A model generated the notes under the pieces. That model did not search any database. It was not told the origin of the DNA and worked only from the letters and a program-made list of their open reading frames with translations. 55,418 nucleotides of DNA, taken from an uncultured Jannaschia sp. GTDB lineage: Bacteria > Pseudomonadota > Alphaproteobacteria > Rhodobacterales > Rhodobacteraceae. This document shows positions 26,026 to 34,274 of the stretch, in pieces (position 1 is the stretch's first letter; every line of letters starts with the position of its first letter). Position numbers and translations under genes: made by a program. Where the stretch lies: positions 1 to 55,418 of the forward strand of contig CANLTZ010000023.1 in assembly GCA_947494145.1 (NCBI GenBank), given 5' to 3'.

Positions 26026-26174
26026 TAGCTGGCCTAATGGCCTTTTGGCCGATTGGCGTAATGTCCTGCAGTTTTTCTGGCTGGCTGTCCGTTTGGCTGT
26101 CCGTCCGTTTGTCTGTCCGTCCGAATGGCTGGTTGTCCGTTTGGTTGTATGGCCGGCTGGCCGGCTGGCTGTCT
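26026..26174. repeat. Degenerate GT-rich repeats, overdrive-like
   Basis: A tract built of short units: TGGC(C/T) units at 26031-26060 and again at 26150-26172, and CTGTCCGTTTG / TGTCCGTCCG units at 26085-26147. The TGT..GTTTG phrasing resembles the overdrive enhancer beside Ti right borders, to which VirC1 and VirC2 bind. It lies immediately before the virC1 and virC2 homologues. Confidence 0.6.
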
Positions 26175-26251
26175 TTTTTCTTGCTGCCTGATCAACCGTC
26201 CCATACACAGAACGAAAACAGCACCCGCAGACGGGCAGGAAGAGGCACATC

Positions 26252-26950
26252 ATGCAGCTGATCTCATTCGCCAGCTTCAAAGGCGGTGCCGGAAAATCGA
26301 CCGCGTTAATGGCCGTCGCGGGCGGCCTCGTCGAACAGGGCAAACGTGTCGCCTTAATCGAAGCGGACGACAATGCACCGCTGCGCGGATGGCGTCAGAA
26401 CGCAATCGACAACGGCACCTGGTCTGATGCCTGCGAAATCTTCGAAGGCGCAGACGAACCGGATTTTGAGCAGGCCTACGAGAAAGCCTCCGACGCCGGG
26501 TTCGACGTCGCCCTGGTCGACACCCATGGTGGTGGATCGGACCTCAACAACCTTGCCATGTCATCATCGGAACTCATCGTCGTGCCAACCGCGCTGACAT
26601 CGCTCGACGTCGATACGACATTGGAGACCATGGAATACATCGCCGACCTCTGGCAGCAAAACCAAGGGCAGGGCGCGAATGCACCGGCAGGCATTCTCAT
26701 CCAGCGGCACCCGACCGGCCGTATGGCCCATGCCGAAAAGCTCCATCTCGACGTCCTCAGTGGCCTGCCGCAGTTCGAGGTGAAGATGCACGAACGTCGC
26801 GCCTTCGCCGACATCAAGATGCATGGGATGCTGCACCTCTATCGCGACCAGCTCGCAGAGCATCCCGGCAAGCGCGTCATGGCCCGCCACATCGGCACGG
26901 CGGCTGCCGAAGCCGTCGGTATCGCCAAAGACCTCTTGGCCTCGATGTAG
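26252..26950 (+). CDS. virC1: VirC1-like ParA-family ATPase
   Basis: 232 residues. The deviant Walker A is FASFKGGAGKSTAL at the extreme N-terminus, followed by LIEADDNAPLRGWR and VALVDTHGGGSDLNN, and near the end MHERRAFADIKMHGMLHL. Each of these segments matches the plan of Agrobacterium VirC1 more than that of partition ParA. VirC1 binds overdrive, raises the number of transferred strands and helps bring them to the cell pole. The gene reads away from oriT and is followed ten bases later by a VirC2-like gene. A part in plasmid partition cannot be excluded, because no other ParA is present. Confidence 0.8.
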   Translation: MQLISFASFKGGAGKSTALMAVAGGLVEQGKRVALIEADDNAPLRGWRQNAIDNGTWSDACEIFEGADEPDFEQAYEKASDAGFDVALVDTHGGGSDLNNLAMSSSELIVVPTALTSLDVDTTLETMEYIADLWQQNQGQGANAPAGILIQRHPTGRMAHAEKLHLDVLSGLPQFEVKMHERRAFADIKMHGMLHLYRDQLAEHPGKRVMARHIGTAAAEAVGIAKDLLASM

Positions 26951-26959
26951 GAGACGACA

Positions 26960-27562
26960 ATGCCCCTCACGCGTCCAAACAAGCCCTACAAGGGGTCCCG
27001 GCCCACCCATAAGGCCGAACCTACTCAAGACGTTGGAGATACGCCTGACGGCGATAAGAAGGGCGCTGCGAACCCTCCGGCCGCCGACACACCGGCAAAG
27101 CCTGCGCCAAGCATCCAACCGAAGGCCAAGGCAAAGAAAGTCAAAGCCCCCTCGGCCAAGGTCGCAACTCCACGACCGGCTGTCACGGCCTCGGATACAG
27201 CCGCCTCCGAAACCATCTCCCACCGGGTGGTCGTTCCCTTCCCCGTCGAAGGGGCGTCGACGTATTTCGACTTGGTGGCGGAACGCTATGGCACCCATCG
27301 GGCCATGCGTCTGATCCTCGACCAGCTTTTCGAGGGGCTGGCCCAGGGCATGGACATCGGCGGAATCGAAGCCGAGCCGCTCTATCCTGGCCGCCCGGAC
27401 CAATTCCGGACCAATCGTTTCTTCCCCATCAAAGCCTTTGAGACATGCCGGAAGGCCCTGGACCCTTTGGGGCTCGAACGCGAAAACGTCCTCGGGCGCA
27501 TGATCGGCCACGGGCTCATGAGCCGGTTCCTGCGGCTCAAGGATGCCGAACAGTCAGGGTGA
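26960..27562 (+). CDS. virC2: VirC2-like DNA-binding protein
   Basis: 200 residues: a disordered Pro/Ala/Lys-rich first half and a compact second half (VVVPFPVEGASTYFDLVAERYGTHRAMRLILDQLF, then FFPIKAFETCRKALDPLGLERENVLGRMI). This split and the RHH-like C-terminal domain correspond to VirC2, whose C-terminus binds DNA beside the border. It forms an operon with virC1. Confidence 0.7.
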   Translation: MPLTRPNKPYKGSRPTHKAEPTQDVGDTPDGDKKGAANPPAADTPAKPAPSIQPKAKAKKVKAPSAKVATPRPAVTASDTAASETISHRVVVPFPVEGASTYFDLVAERYGTHRAMRLILDQLFEGLAQGMDIGGIEAEPLYPGRPDQFRTNRFFPIKAFETCRKALDPLGLERENVLGRMIGHGLMSRFLRLKDAEQSG

Positions 27563-27690
27563 TAAACGGCTTCTCGATCTGCGCCTTGAGGCCCAGGAAA
27601 CCCCTTATTCTATTGATCAATAGACCGCTTTGTGGTAGTCTTTGGGACGAAAATGATGCGTGCATCAAGGCGCTTTGAGGCGAGGACTTC

Positions 27691-27912
27691 ATGGCAGATC
27701 AGACGGATCGGTTGAGCGAAACCGAAGTGACGGAAGCACGCGAGCGCCGCCTCGTCATGCAGCATCTACAGGACATCGAAGGCAATCCGCTCGACGCCGA
27801 CGATATCGCGATGTTCGAGATGTTCGAGCGGGAACGGTGGTCCCATGATCGCCGCCGGAAGTTCATCCTCGACGAATTCGAGAAATCCAGAACGCGTCCT
27901 GCCGCCGAATGA
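27691..27912 (+). CDS. VbhA-like Fic antitoxin
   Basis: 73 residues, small and helical. The central helix RLVMQHLQDIEGNPLDADD aligns with the inhibitory helix of VbhA-type antitoxins, whose motif is (S/T)xxxE(G/N). The Glu and Gly are present but the Ser/Thr position is Leu. In the family the Glu blocks ATP binding in the Fic pocket. The gene overlaps the Fic gene by four bases, as in known pairs. Confidence 0.7.
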   Translation: MADQTDRLSETEVTEARERRLVMQHLQDIEGNPLDADDIAMFEMFERERWSHDRRRKFILDEFEKSRTRPAAE

Positions 27913-29435
27913 ATGACGACCCTTACCTGATCCCCGGATCAGGCGTTCTCAGGAACAAACTCGGCATTCAGGATGCCCCGACGCTCGACCGGCTGGAACG
28001 ACGGCTCTCCACTGAAAGGGCGAGCCAAGGTGTTCCAGCCGGCGACTTCGATCTCAAGCATCTCCGGGCCATTCATGGCCACCTGTTCCAAGACGTCTAT
28101 GATTGGGCGGGCCAGGTCCGCAGCGTCGAAATCACCAAGGGCGAAAGCCAGTTCCAGTTTCGGCAGTTCATCGACACGGGGATGGCGGATGTTCATCGTC
28201 GCATTGTCGCTTCAAATTACCTCCGGGGCCTCGATCAAGACGCCTTTGCAGGGAAAGCGGGAGAGATCCTGGGGGATGTAAACTATGTCCACCCGTTCCG
28301 CGAAGGCAACGGTCGGACGCAGATGGCCTATCTCGAACAACTGGCCACACAAGCCGGACACAAGATCGACCTGTCACTGATCGACGGCGAACGCTGGATC
28401 GAAGCCTCGAAACAGGCCCATAGGGGTGACTACGCCGGAATGTCAGACGTGATCGCCTCTGCCATGGACCCGCGCCGTGCGCTGGACCGGAAGCTCGCCG
28501 ATGTTGCGGACCGAACGGACGGTCGGGACTTGGTTCAGCTGACCAAGATCGTCCGCGATCATGGCGAACGACTGTCCGACGCGCAGATCGGTCGTCTGGA
28601 CAGGGCCACGGCCGACCTCGACAAACTTGCCGAACGGTACGCGCAACGGCAGGGCAGGGGGGCGGCGTCCTCTCCAAGCGACGGGTCCACCGATAGGATC
28701 ATCGCGCTTCGCGAGGCCGTAGAGGACGAACTCGGACGACGCGACCGGGGGCGCGTCCACGATCGCCCGACATTTCATGTCGTCGTTGGCGCGATCGGTG
28801 CCGGTAAGTCGGCCCTGGTCGCTGACAGGCTTTCGGATGTGCCCGAAGATCGGGGAACAGGGCGCGTCTCTGCGAGGGGTGATGCGTCTGGGAACGGCTT
28901 GGTTCTCGAAAGCCGGACGCTCGATGAGGCTGTCCTTGAGCGCATGCAAGACGCGCGTTCAGAAGGCTATCGGGTGGAACTCAATTATGTTCGCGCCGCC
29001 TCGGCTGAACAGGCCGCGCAGCGCTCGGCGCGGCGCATCGTCGGGTCGGGTCCAGTGGTTGAGAACGCCCGATCCGAGATGACCAGAGCGGAAGCGGCGA
29101 TCCCGGATGCGGCCGCATATGCCGACCAGATACGTCTCTACGATAACGGCCGACAGGGTCGGCCGATGCGGGTCGCAGCTGATCTTGAGCGAGAGAGCTA
29201 TCGGTTCGATCCAGAGGCACCGGCATGGTCGAAGGATATCGCGGAGCGTGTGGCCCAGGCCGAGCATGGACGGGCGACGACGCGCGCCGACATGGATCGG
29301 GCGCTTGAACGGGCGAAGGATGTCGCGCGGGCCGATGGGCTCGACGTGGATGGACGGCAACCTAGACAGGAAGACCGGGGAGCAGGTCGAAGCCAAACGG
29401 TAAGAGAACGGAATGATGACGGGCACGGGCTTTGA
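27909..29435 (+). CDS. Fic-domain toxin fused to a zeta-like P-loop domain
   Basis: 508 residues in two parts. Residues about 20-190 are a Fic AMP-transferase with the motif HPFREGNGRT at about 128; the usual final Arg of HPFx(D/E)GNGRxxR is Met here. After a linker, residues about 280-450 contain a Walker A VVGAIGAGKSALV and a zeta-toxin-like layout. Fic toxins AMPylate proteins such as gyrase; zeta toxins phosphorylate UDP-sugars. Beside an oriT, and like the VbhA/VbhT pair, it could be a plasmid-stability toxin or a secreted effector. The C-terminal 60 residues are charged and could serve as a secretion signal (inference). Confidence 0.82.
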   Translation: MNDDPYLIPGSGVLRNKLGIQDAPTLDRLERRLSTERASQGVPAGDFDLKHLRAIHGHLFQDVYDWAGQVRSVEITKGESQFQFRQFIDTGMADVHRRIVASNYLRGLDQDAFAGKAGEILGDVNYVHPFREGNGRTQMAYLEQLATQAGHKIDLSLIDGERWIEASKQAHRGDYAGMSDVIASAMDPRRALDRKLADVADRTDGRDLVQLTKIVRDHGERLSDAQIGRLDRATADLDKLAERYAQRQGRGAASSPSDGSTDRIIALREAVEDELGRRDRGRVHDRPTFHVVVGAIGAGKSALVADRLSDVPEDRGTGRVSARGDASGNGLVLESRTLDEAVLERMQDARSEGYRVELNYVRAASAEQAAQRSARRIVGSGPVVENARSEMTRAEAAIPDAAAYADQIRLYDNGRQGRPMRVAADLERESYRFDPEAPAWSKDIAERVAQAEHGRATTRADMDRALERAKDVARADGLDVDGRQPRQEDRGAGRSQTVRERNDDGHGL

Positions 29436-29532
29436 TGGCGCAGACGCCGCCTGAACGATGCACATGGCATGGGAAAGGTTCATGCTCATCGTGATCTCGG
29501 CTGAACTTCGCACTCGGCGGATGGGGCAGGGG

Positions 29533-29569
29533 GGTGATCACCAACCACACCTCATTGTTTTTCTTTTTT
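29533..29569 (+). terminator. Possible terminator after the Fic gene
   Basis: A short palindrome GGTGATCACC (29533-29542) is followed within 14 bases by a long T-rich run (29556-29569). The stem is short, so confidence is low. Confidence 0.35.
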
Positions 29570-29870
29570 AGACCGCTTCGGCTGCCACCCAATAGGTAAC
29601 ATTCAAACTGTCGGTCGGATTCATTGACGTGTCTTTCTCGGGAATCTCGATGTCGAACGTCGGCGCGGTGGATGTCTGGTCGATGTCCCAGAAGAACCCA
29701 ACCCCGCGATAAAGCACCACGAACCGGTCACCCTTCAGATCATGCTTCCCAAGTCTTTCTACGGTCTTCTGCTCGATCCATTCACTCACGTTGTCCTGAT
29801 CCACCACATTGATGCTGACCAAGTATCGTTCCGCTCCGGCTCGGTTGTCAGGTGTGTATGTGATCTTCAT
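29568..29870 (-). CDS. Hypothetical protein, leading region
   Basis: 100 residues, probably one soluble domain with alternating beta strands (DRFVVLYRGVGFFWDIDQT is the most structured-looking part) and an acidic tail. No family recognised. It follows ardC on the same strand with a 74-bp gap and is likely read from the same transcript. Confidence 0.55.
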   Translation of the reverse strand: MKITYTPDNRAGAERYLVSINVVDQDNVSEWIEQKTVERLGKHDLKGDRFVVLYRGVGFFWDIDQTSTAPTFDIEIPEKDTSMNPTDSLNVTYWVAAEAV

Positions 29871-29944
29871 AAGGCGTTTCCTCCGCTAATAATGGACCTA
29901 GAACCCGCGACCAGTTCTCATCTTTGCCGGGTTTGGAGAACCGC

Positions 29945-30844
29945 TCAAGCGGCTTCCCTTCCATGCTCAGCCCAGGTCAGCGCGTTGACGAAGTCCACCG
30001 CCTTTTGTGCTTCCGCTGCCGCTCGGAAGATGACATCCTTGTCGCCCTTCATCGCCTCTAGCCACCCTTCGATATAGGTCGCGCTCTGGTCGAATTCGGG
30101 CTCGATTCCGAGTTGCATTCCGAGAAAGCAGGCCCCAAGTTCGGCCACCAATTCTTCGAAGGCGTAGGCTGTGCGGTCCGCGAACCGCTTGATCCGGTCA
30201 AGCCGCTTTGTTGCGCCAGTCCAATGGGTTAGCTCATGGGCGAGCACGCCATAGAACCGGCTCGCTTCGTAGAACGTCGCAATCGGCGGCATGTGGATAT
30301 GGTCTGATGACGGCCGATAATAGGCGCGGGCTTCCGGGCTGGTCTCGATCCTGGCGCCGGTGGATGCGAACCATGCGTCAAGTTTGGGGTCGGCTTCGGT
30401 TCCGAGATCGCGGGGCGGTTCAGGGCGGACGTAGTAGTCTTCGGGCAGCCCATCGATTTGGTCGGCATTGAAGACGTTGTTGACCTTGGCGAAGTGAATG
30501 CGGCGCTTGCCATCTTCGCCCGGCTCTGCCGTGTCGTCGTCCTTCTCAGTCGACCCATAGAAGATGGATTTGGCGGCTCGTTCACCTTTGCGGACCATGC
30601 CCCCGAGTTCCTTCGCCTGGCGGAAGGTCATCCACCGGGCGGAGGTATAGCCGTTGTCATGCGCGGTGGCCCAAAGGATCAGGATGTTGACGCCTTTGTA
30701 GCTCTCGCCGGTATGGCGCAGGGGGAAGCTGGTCGCGGCGCGCGCACCGGTCCAGGGTTGTCGCCATGGGGGCGTGCCAGCCTCGATCTGGGCGATGATC
30801 TGGTCGGTGACGTGCTGGCGGATGTCGAAGCGGTCTTTTTTCAT
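29945..30844 (-). CDS. ardC: ArdC-type anti-restriction protein
   Basis: 299 residues from the Met at 30844 (MKKDRFDIRQHVTDQIIAQIEAG). The N-terminal DUF1738 domain has the single-stranded-DNA-binding signature PPWRQPWTG and YKGVNILILW; the C-terminal domain is a metalloprotease-like fold with HELTHWTG (HExxH). ArdC proteins protect incoming plasmid DNA from restriction enzymes early after transfer. The gene lies in the predicted leading region and points back to oriT. A conserved structured element lies in its leader at 30978-31025. Confidence 0.9.
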   Translation of the reverse strand: MKKDRFDIRQHVTDQIIAQIEAGTPPWRQPWTGARAATSFPLRHTGESYKGVNILILWATAHDNGYTSARWMTFRQAKELGGMVRKGERAAKSIFYGSTEKDDDTAEPGEDGKRRIHFAKVNNVFNADQIDGLPEDYYVRPEPPRDLGTEADPKLDAWFASTGARIETSPEARAYYRPSSDHIHMPPIATFYEASRFYGVLAHELTHWTGATKRLDRIKRFADRTAYAFEELVAELGACFLGMQLGIEPEFDQSATYIEGWLEAMKGDKDVIFRAAAEAQKAVDFVNALTWAEHGREAA

Positions 30845-30977
30845 GGCCTGTCCTTCCTGTGGCGAGGGTGGGGTCATTGCCCCAATGGGTTTGGTTTTCA
30901 GGTCAGACGCGCGACGCGCGCCTGTTCCTGCAAAACCTGCCATGTGGCGAACTGGGGGGGTCGAGGCTGCCGGAATC

Positions 30978-31025
30978 GACAGGGGTGGTGCGGCCCGCAG
31001 GCGCAGCCGAGGACACGGCCCTGTC
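30978..31025 (+). other. Structured element, family 2, copy 1 (ardC leader)
   Basis: Arms GACAGGG (30978-30984) and CCCTGTC (31019-31025) enclose a core that recurs exactly at 54169-54200. The core folds as GG/CC, TGC/GCA and GCC/GGC stems with the loop CGCA. In the second copy the outer arms have a different sequence but still pair. It lies 134 bp upstream of the ardC start, on the strand opposite to the gene. Confidence 0.6.
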
Positions 31026-31031
31026 TATTCT

Positions 31032-31055
31032 GGTAGCCCGAAGGGGGCCGACGAA
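31032..31055. terminator. Strong GC hairpin upstream of ardC leader
   Basis: GGGGGCCG and CGGCCCCC pair perfectly around ACGAAA. There is no T tract on either side. It may end transcription entering the ardC leader or be part of a larger fold with the element at 30978. Confidence 0.4.
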
Positions 31056-31154
31056 ACGGCCCCCTTGCGCCGCAGTGGCGTTCGGCTTGTCCGAACCCCA
31101 AGGCAAAGGAAGAATCGCGGCCCTGGCCGCGTGGGCAAGGGATCGTATCCCGGA

Positions 31155-31283
31155 GGGCGGAGAGCCGCGGCCGCGACCGACCATGTCCCGCTCGCCAGGA
31201 CGCGGCTCGCTAGCGAGACGGGGCAGGGCGGCAGGCCGGCAGGCCGTCGGGGCAGGGAGGTCGGGGGTGCGGGGCTCCGGGAG
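31155..31283. repeat. 129-bp dispersed repeat, copy 1
   Basis: About 91% identical, without gaps, to 55014-55142. Conserved stems include GTCC...GGAC and CTCGC-TA-GCGAG; the loop of the latter changes to TT in the other copy while the stem is kept. It lies in the 637-bp gene-free stretch between ardC and the gene at 31482. No reading frame is shared. Confidence 0.75.
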
Positions 31284-31481
31284 GACCGAAGGGACGACGA
31301 GAGCCCGGTCCCGGCTTGTCCGGGATGACCTCAAATCGGTCGCAATTGGAACGATCGTCTGTGATAGAAGGGCCGTGTTCGATATCTATTTTGAGTTCGG
31401 TGAGTTTAATTGTTCCAAATCAAGACGATATATCGGTATTGGGATGTTCCGTCGGCGAAACCAGATCGGCAGACTTCGCCG

Positions 31482-31739
31482 ATGAGCCGGCGTGAGATTG
31501 CGCGGATGGTGGCCCGAGTGAATCAACAGGCTTTGATCGTGGAATCTGGCGCGTCGTCAGCGGAACGAAGTGTGGCCTTGCTCCGGCTGCGCCGTCTCGG
31601 AGAAGAACTGATCTTTCGCGACTGTCGGACTTCGCGCGCGAAGGTCTACGTTCTCATTGATCCGGATCGGCAGAAGACGGTCCGATCATGCTGGGCCGAC
31701 ATCAAGGCCGGCGATCGGCACCTCCAGCGGATAGCGTGA
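31482..31739 (+). CDS. Small hypothetical protein
   Basis: 85 residues from the Met at 31482 (MSRREIARMVARVNQQALIVESG), basic and mostly helical with a beta-like end (AKVYVLIDPDRQ). The open frame extends further upstream (31410) without a better start. No family was recognised. It is the only plus-strand gene of this part of the leading region. Confidence 0.5.
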   Translation: MSRREIARMVARVNQQALIVESGASSAERSVALLRLRRLGEELIFRDCRTSRAKVYVLIDPDRQKTVRSCWADIKAGDRHLQRIA

Positions 31740-31797
31740 GAGGCGCCCGCGCCCCAGGGGCGCGGTATGGCCCGCCCAGGTGGGCGGGCCGCGTCCG

Positions 31798-31956
31798 TCA
31801 GGACGCTTCGGGGGGCTCTTTCCGGGTGAGGTCTCGGGAATACTCGACCTCGACCTTCAGGAAGCCGGGGAGGGTGAGTGTGACGCTGGCCTTGAGGCGG
31901 GCGTGGTAGGCCAGTGCCTTGAGGATGCGGCGAAGTTTGGTGATGAGCTTGGTCAT
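31798..31956 (-). CDS. 52-residue basic protein, leading region
   Basis: Starts MTKLITKLRRILKALAYHAR: a short amphipathic basic helix, then a beta segment (ASVTLTLPGFLKVEVEYSRDL). A strong ribosome-binding site (AAAAGGAGATACGAC) precedes the ATG. Its leader contains the structured element at 32011, 55 bp upstream. The same leader layout precedes the small gene at 47561. No family recognised. Confidence 0.65.
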   Translation of the reverse strand: MTKLITKLRRILKALAYHARLKASVTLTLPGFLKVEVEYSRDLTRKEPPEAS

Positions 31957-32010
31957 GTCGTATCTCCTTTTGGTTGCGATGAACCGGAGAGGGCAGGGGC
32001 CGGACGGGAC

Positions 32011-32098
32011 GCAAGCGCTATCTCGGAGGGTCCGCCGCGCAGCGGTGGAGACCGCGATAGTGCTTGCCGGAGCGCAGCGGAGGGGACGTCCTGGCCGG
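32011..32098 (+). other. Structured element, family 1, copy 1
   Basis: Three nested stems form on the plus strand: outer GCAAGCGCTATC/GATAGTGCTTGC (32011-32022 with 32056-32067), middle GGTC/GACC (32029-32032 with 32050-32053) and inner CGCCGC/GCGGTG (32033-32038 with 32042-32047). The downstream AGGGGACG and CCGG tail is also conserved. The copy at 47827 has the same stems with compensating base changes and the same G·T pairs. It lies opposite the leader of the gene at 31798. Confidence 0.7.
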
Positions 32099-32312
32099 GT
32101 TCTGCCAGGTTCATCATTCGCAACGAACGGGGAGACGACGTGTCCGGGCGGAGACCGATCTTCGATCTTGAGGTCGGACAAGCTGGCCCTGCGGCGTTTC
32201 ACTGGCCTCTAGACCCGCGTTAGCCAGCGTTGCAGAAGGCCACTGATACGTAAATGGAACAGCCCAACCGTTTCATCGGATCGTTCCCTACGGCTGCGCT
32301 TATCTAGAACAC

Positions 32313-32765
32313 CTACCCCAGAGGCACCGCGCTTCCTGTCTTCACGCGGCTGACCACGATGGACGCGCGGTAGTGGCGGACGTTGGGGTCTTCGAAGAAG
32401 CGCGCGGTGAACGCCTCGTAATCCTCCATGTCCCTTAGGATGGCGATGACGACGAAGTCGGTATCGCCGGCTACGCAGTAGCATTGCTGCACCTGGTTCT
32501 CGGCGATGGCGCGCCGCTTGAACGCATCTACGCGGTCAGGGCCGTCGCGTTCCAGTTCCACGGTGATGAGCGCGGTGAGGCCGAAGCCCGCGCGCTTCGG
32601 CTCGATCACTGCGACCTCGGAGACGATCGTGCCGTCCTCGCGCAGCCGCTTGAGGCGGCGCTGCACCGAGGCGGTGGATGCACCTGCTTTGTCAGCGAGC
32701 TCGCGGATGGACGTGCGCGCATCTCGTTGCATCAGTGCTAGAAGCTTGCGGTCGATTGCATCCAT
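32313..32765 (-). CDS. Lrp/AsnC-family regulator
   Basis: 150 residues with an N-terminal helix-turn-helix (AIDRKLLALMQRDARTSIRELADKAGASTASVQRRLKRL) and the ligand-binding RAM domain (QQCYCVAGDTDFVVIAILRDMEDYEAF). It is divergent from azlC and azlD, whose expression it most likely controls in response to an amino acid. The shared 100-bp gap has AT-rich ATGTATCATTATCAC-like sequence suitable for Lrp binding. Confidence 0.9.
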   Translation of the reverse strand: MDAIDRKLLALMQRDARTSIRELADKAGASTASVQRRLKRLREDGTIVSEVAVIEPKRAGFGLTALITVELERDGPDRVDAFKRRAIAENQVQQCYCVAGDTDFVVIAILRDMEDYEAFTARFFEDPNVRHYRASIVVSRVKTGSAVPLG

Positions 32766-32866
32766 GATCTCGATACGCCATTCGTTCCGTCTTTACGATG
32801 TATCATTATCACTACAAACGTGTTTTCGATACAACAGCATCATCTGCCCCGGCTATAAGTCTCGAT

Positions 32867-33571
32867 ATGTGGCGCGGCGCAACCCTCATCCTTCCCCTCG
32901 GCATCGGAGCGGCCGTCTACGGCTTCGCATTCGGCGTGCTGGCGGCTCAGGTCGGCTTTCCGGCATGGGGGATCGGGCTGATGAGCATCGGCGTCTTCGC
33001 CGGCTCGTCTCAGATCGCCGCGGTGGATCAGTTCGCGACGAACGGCGCGGTCGCGGGCGCGGTGGTGGCGGGCATGGCGCTGAACCTGCGATACCTCGGT
33101 ATCATGGCGTCGCTGTCGGAGGTCCTGCGTGCGACGCCATTGATGAAGAAGCTGCTCGCCGTTCACGTCACCGCCGACGAGAACTGGGCGCTGACCATGT
33201 CCGAGCGTGCCCGCGATCCGAGTGTCGACGCGGATTTCCTGATCGGCTCGGGTCTGATGGTCGTCGTCATGTGGACCGGCTCCACCGTGCTAGGCGCATG
33301 GATCGGGGCGGGCGTCCCCGACCTGTCGGGCTATGGCCTCGGCTTCGCCTTCACGGCTGCCTTCATCGCCATGGCGCGCGGTCTCTGGCGCGGTCGTCGC
33401 GACCTCCTGCCGTTCGCATCGAGCTTCGCGGCGACGGCCGTGTTGGTTCGGTTCGAGGTGGAAGGCGCGTTCGCGATCCTCGGAGGGGCTGCGGCGGGCG
33501 TCATCGTGTCGGGCGCGATACGTCTGGCGGCGGCCGGTCGCGCGGGCACCGCGCCGGAGCGCCCGTCATGA
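32867..33571 (+). CDS. azlC: AzlC-family amino-acid exporter, large subunit
   Basis: 234 residues with about six membrane helices, starting MWRGATLILPLGIGAAVYGFAFGVLA, and the AzlC landmarks FAGSSQIAAVDQFATNGAV and VHVTADENWALTM. Together with AzlD it exports branched-chain amino acids or analogues. An upstream Met at 32798 is possible but adds a non-conserved stretch. Overlaps azlD by four bases. Confidence 0.9.
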   Translation: MWRGATLILPLGIGAAVYGFAFGVLAAQVGFPAWGIGLMSIGVFAGSSQIAAVDQFATNGAVAGAVVAGMALNLRYLGIMASLSEVLRATPLMKKLLAVHVTADENWALTMSERARDPSVDADFLIGSGLMVVVMWTGSTVLGAWIGAGVPDLSGYGLGFAFTAAFIAMARGLWRGRRDLLPFASSFAATAVLVRFEVEGAFAILGGAAAGVIVSGAIRLAAAGRAGTAPERPS

Positions 33572-33870
33572 CTGAGGCGCAATGGCTGCTGATCGGTCTG
33601 CTCGCAGCGGGCACGTTCGCAATCCGTCTGACTGGCCTGTTCGTCGGCGACGCGGTCGAGCGCCGTCCAGCCCTGCGCGCCGTTCTGCATGATTTGCCGG
33701 GCTGCCTGGTCGTGGCGCTCGTCGCTTCGTCCCTGGCGGGCGCATCACTTCAAGCGTGGCTCGCGGCTGCCGTCGCGCTCGCGGTCGCCGCATGGTCGAA
33801 CCACGTGATCCTCACCATGGCGATCGGGGTAGGTGCCTTCATCGCGATTGGCAGCCTGCTCCAAATCTAA
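33568..33870 (+). CDS. azlD: AzlD-family exporter, small subunit
   Basis: 100 residues, three to four membrane helices (WLLIGLLAAGTFAIRLTGLFVG, AVLHDLPGCLVVALVASSL). It starts within the azlC stop (ATGA), the usual arrangement. AzlC and AzlD form one transporter. Confidence 0.88.
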   Translation: MTEAQWLLIGLLAAGTFAIRLTGLFVGDAVERRPALRAVLHDLPGCLVVALVASSLAGASLQAWLAAAVALAVAAWSNHVILTMAIGVGAFIAIGSLLQI

Positions 33871-33926
33871 CTACAGGCATTCCGGCAAACCGTGCTGCTG
33901 GCGTATGGCCGGCTGGTTCAAATTAT

Positions 33927-34274
33927 TCAGTCCTCCATGGCCTCGAGCCGATTGATCAGCGTCGGAAGTTCGGTCCCGACGGTCTGCCATACGACACCGA
34001 GATCTACGTCGAAGTAACCGTGGGCGATGCGATTGCGCATCCCGCGGATGCTGCGCCATGGGATATCTGGATGGGCTTCGGCGAAGTCTGAATGGTCTGC
34101 GAGAACCCTCGCGGCCGCCTCGCCGACGATCATCAGGCTCATGACGACGGCGCGCTGTGTCCGCAGATCGGCGACAAAGGCCTCGCGGTCCATGCCGCTG
34201 GCGAAACTTACCGCGTCACGCGAGCCTTCAATCATTTGTCGGAGGTAGTCGGCGAGCCGACTGTCTTCATTCAC
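33927..34274 (-). CDS. hepT: HepT-like toxin (DUF86)
   Basis: 115 residues, helical, with the HEPN signature RNRIAHGYF (RxxxxxHxY type) at about residue 80. HepT toxins are RNases silenced by the partner nucleotidyltransferase, which adds AMP to the Tyr of this motif. It starts four bases inside the end of the mntA-like gene. Confidence 0.85.
   Translation of the reverse strand: MNEDSRLADYLRQMIEGSRDAVSFASGMDREAFVADLRTQRAVVMSLMIVGEAAARVLADHSDFAEAHPDIPWRSIRGMRNRIAHGYFDVDLGVVWQTVGTELPTLINRLEAMED

Larger units (their letters stand above)
25700..26251. other. Transfer origin (oriT) region
   Basis: A 552-bp gene-free stretch between divergent mobC and virC1. In order it holds four perfect GGCCGGTT repeats (25746-25777), a border-like nick site (25817-25841), short GC-rich hairpins such as GTCCC-GACA-GGGAC near 25947-25960, and a long tract of GT-rich short repeats (26026-26174). 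The AT-rich sequence just before the nick contrasts with the GC-rich surroundings. Position, repeats and nick motif together support oriT. Confidence 0.8.

Noticed and set aside
26051-26075. Second nick site at TAATGTCCTGCAG
   Set aside because: It has CCTGC but lacks the ATATAT core found at 25829-25838, and the TATCCTG consensus is broken.
25746-26174. Tandem repeats as a CRISPR array
   Set aside because: Units are 8-11 bp with no spacers of constant size and no cas genes in the window.
25690-26373. 227-residue minus-strand frame with Arg/Thr-rich repeats
   Set aside because: Its repeats are only the translation of the oriT GT/GGCC tracts, it covers the nick site and the virC1 start, and it has no domain.
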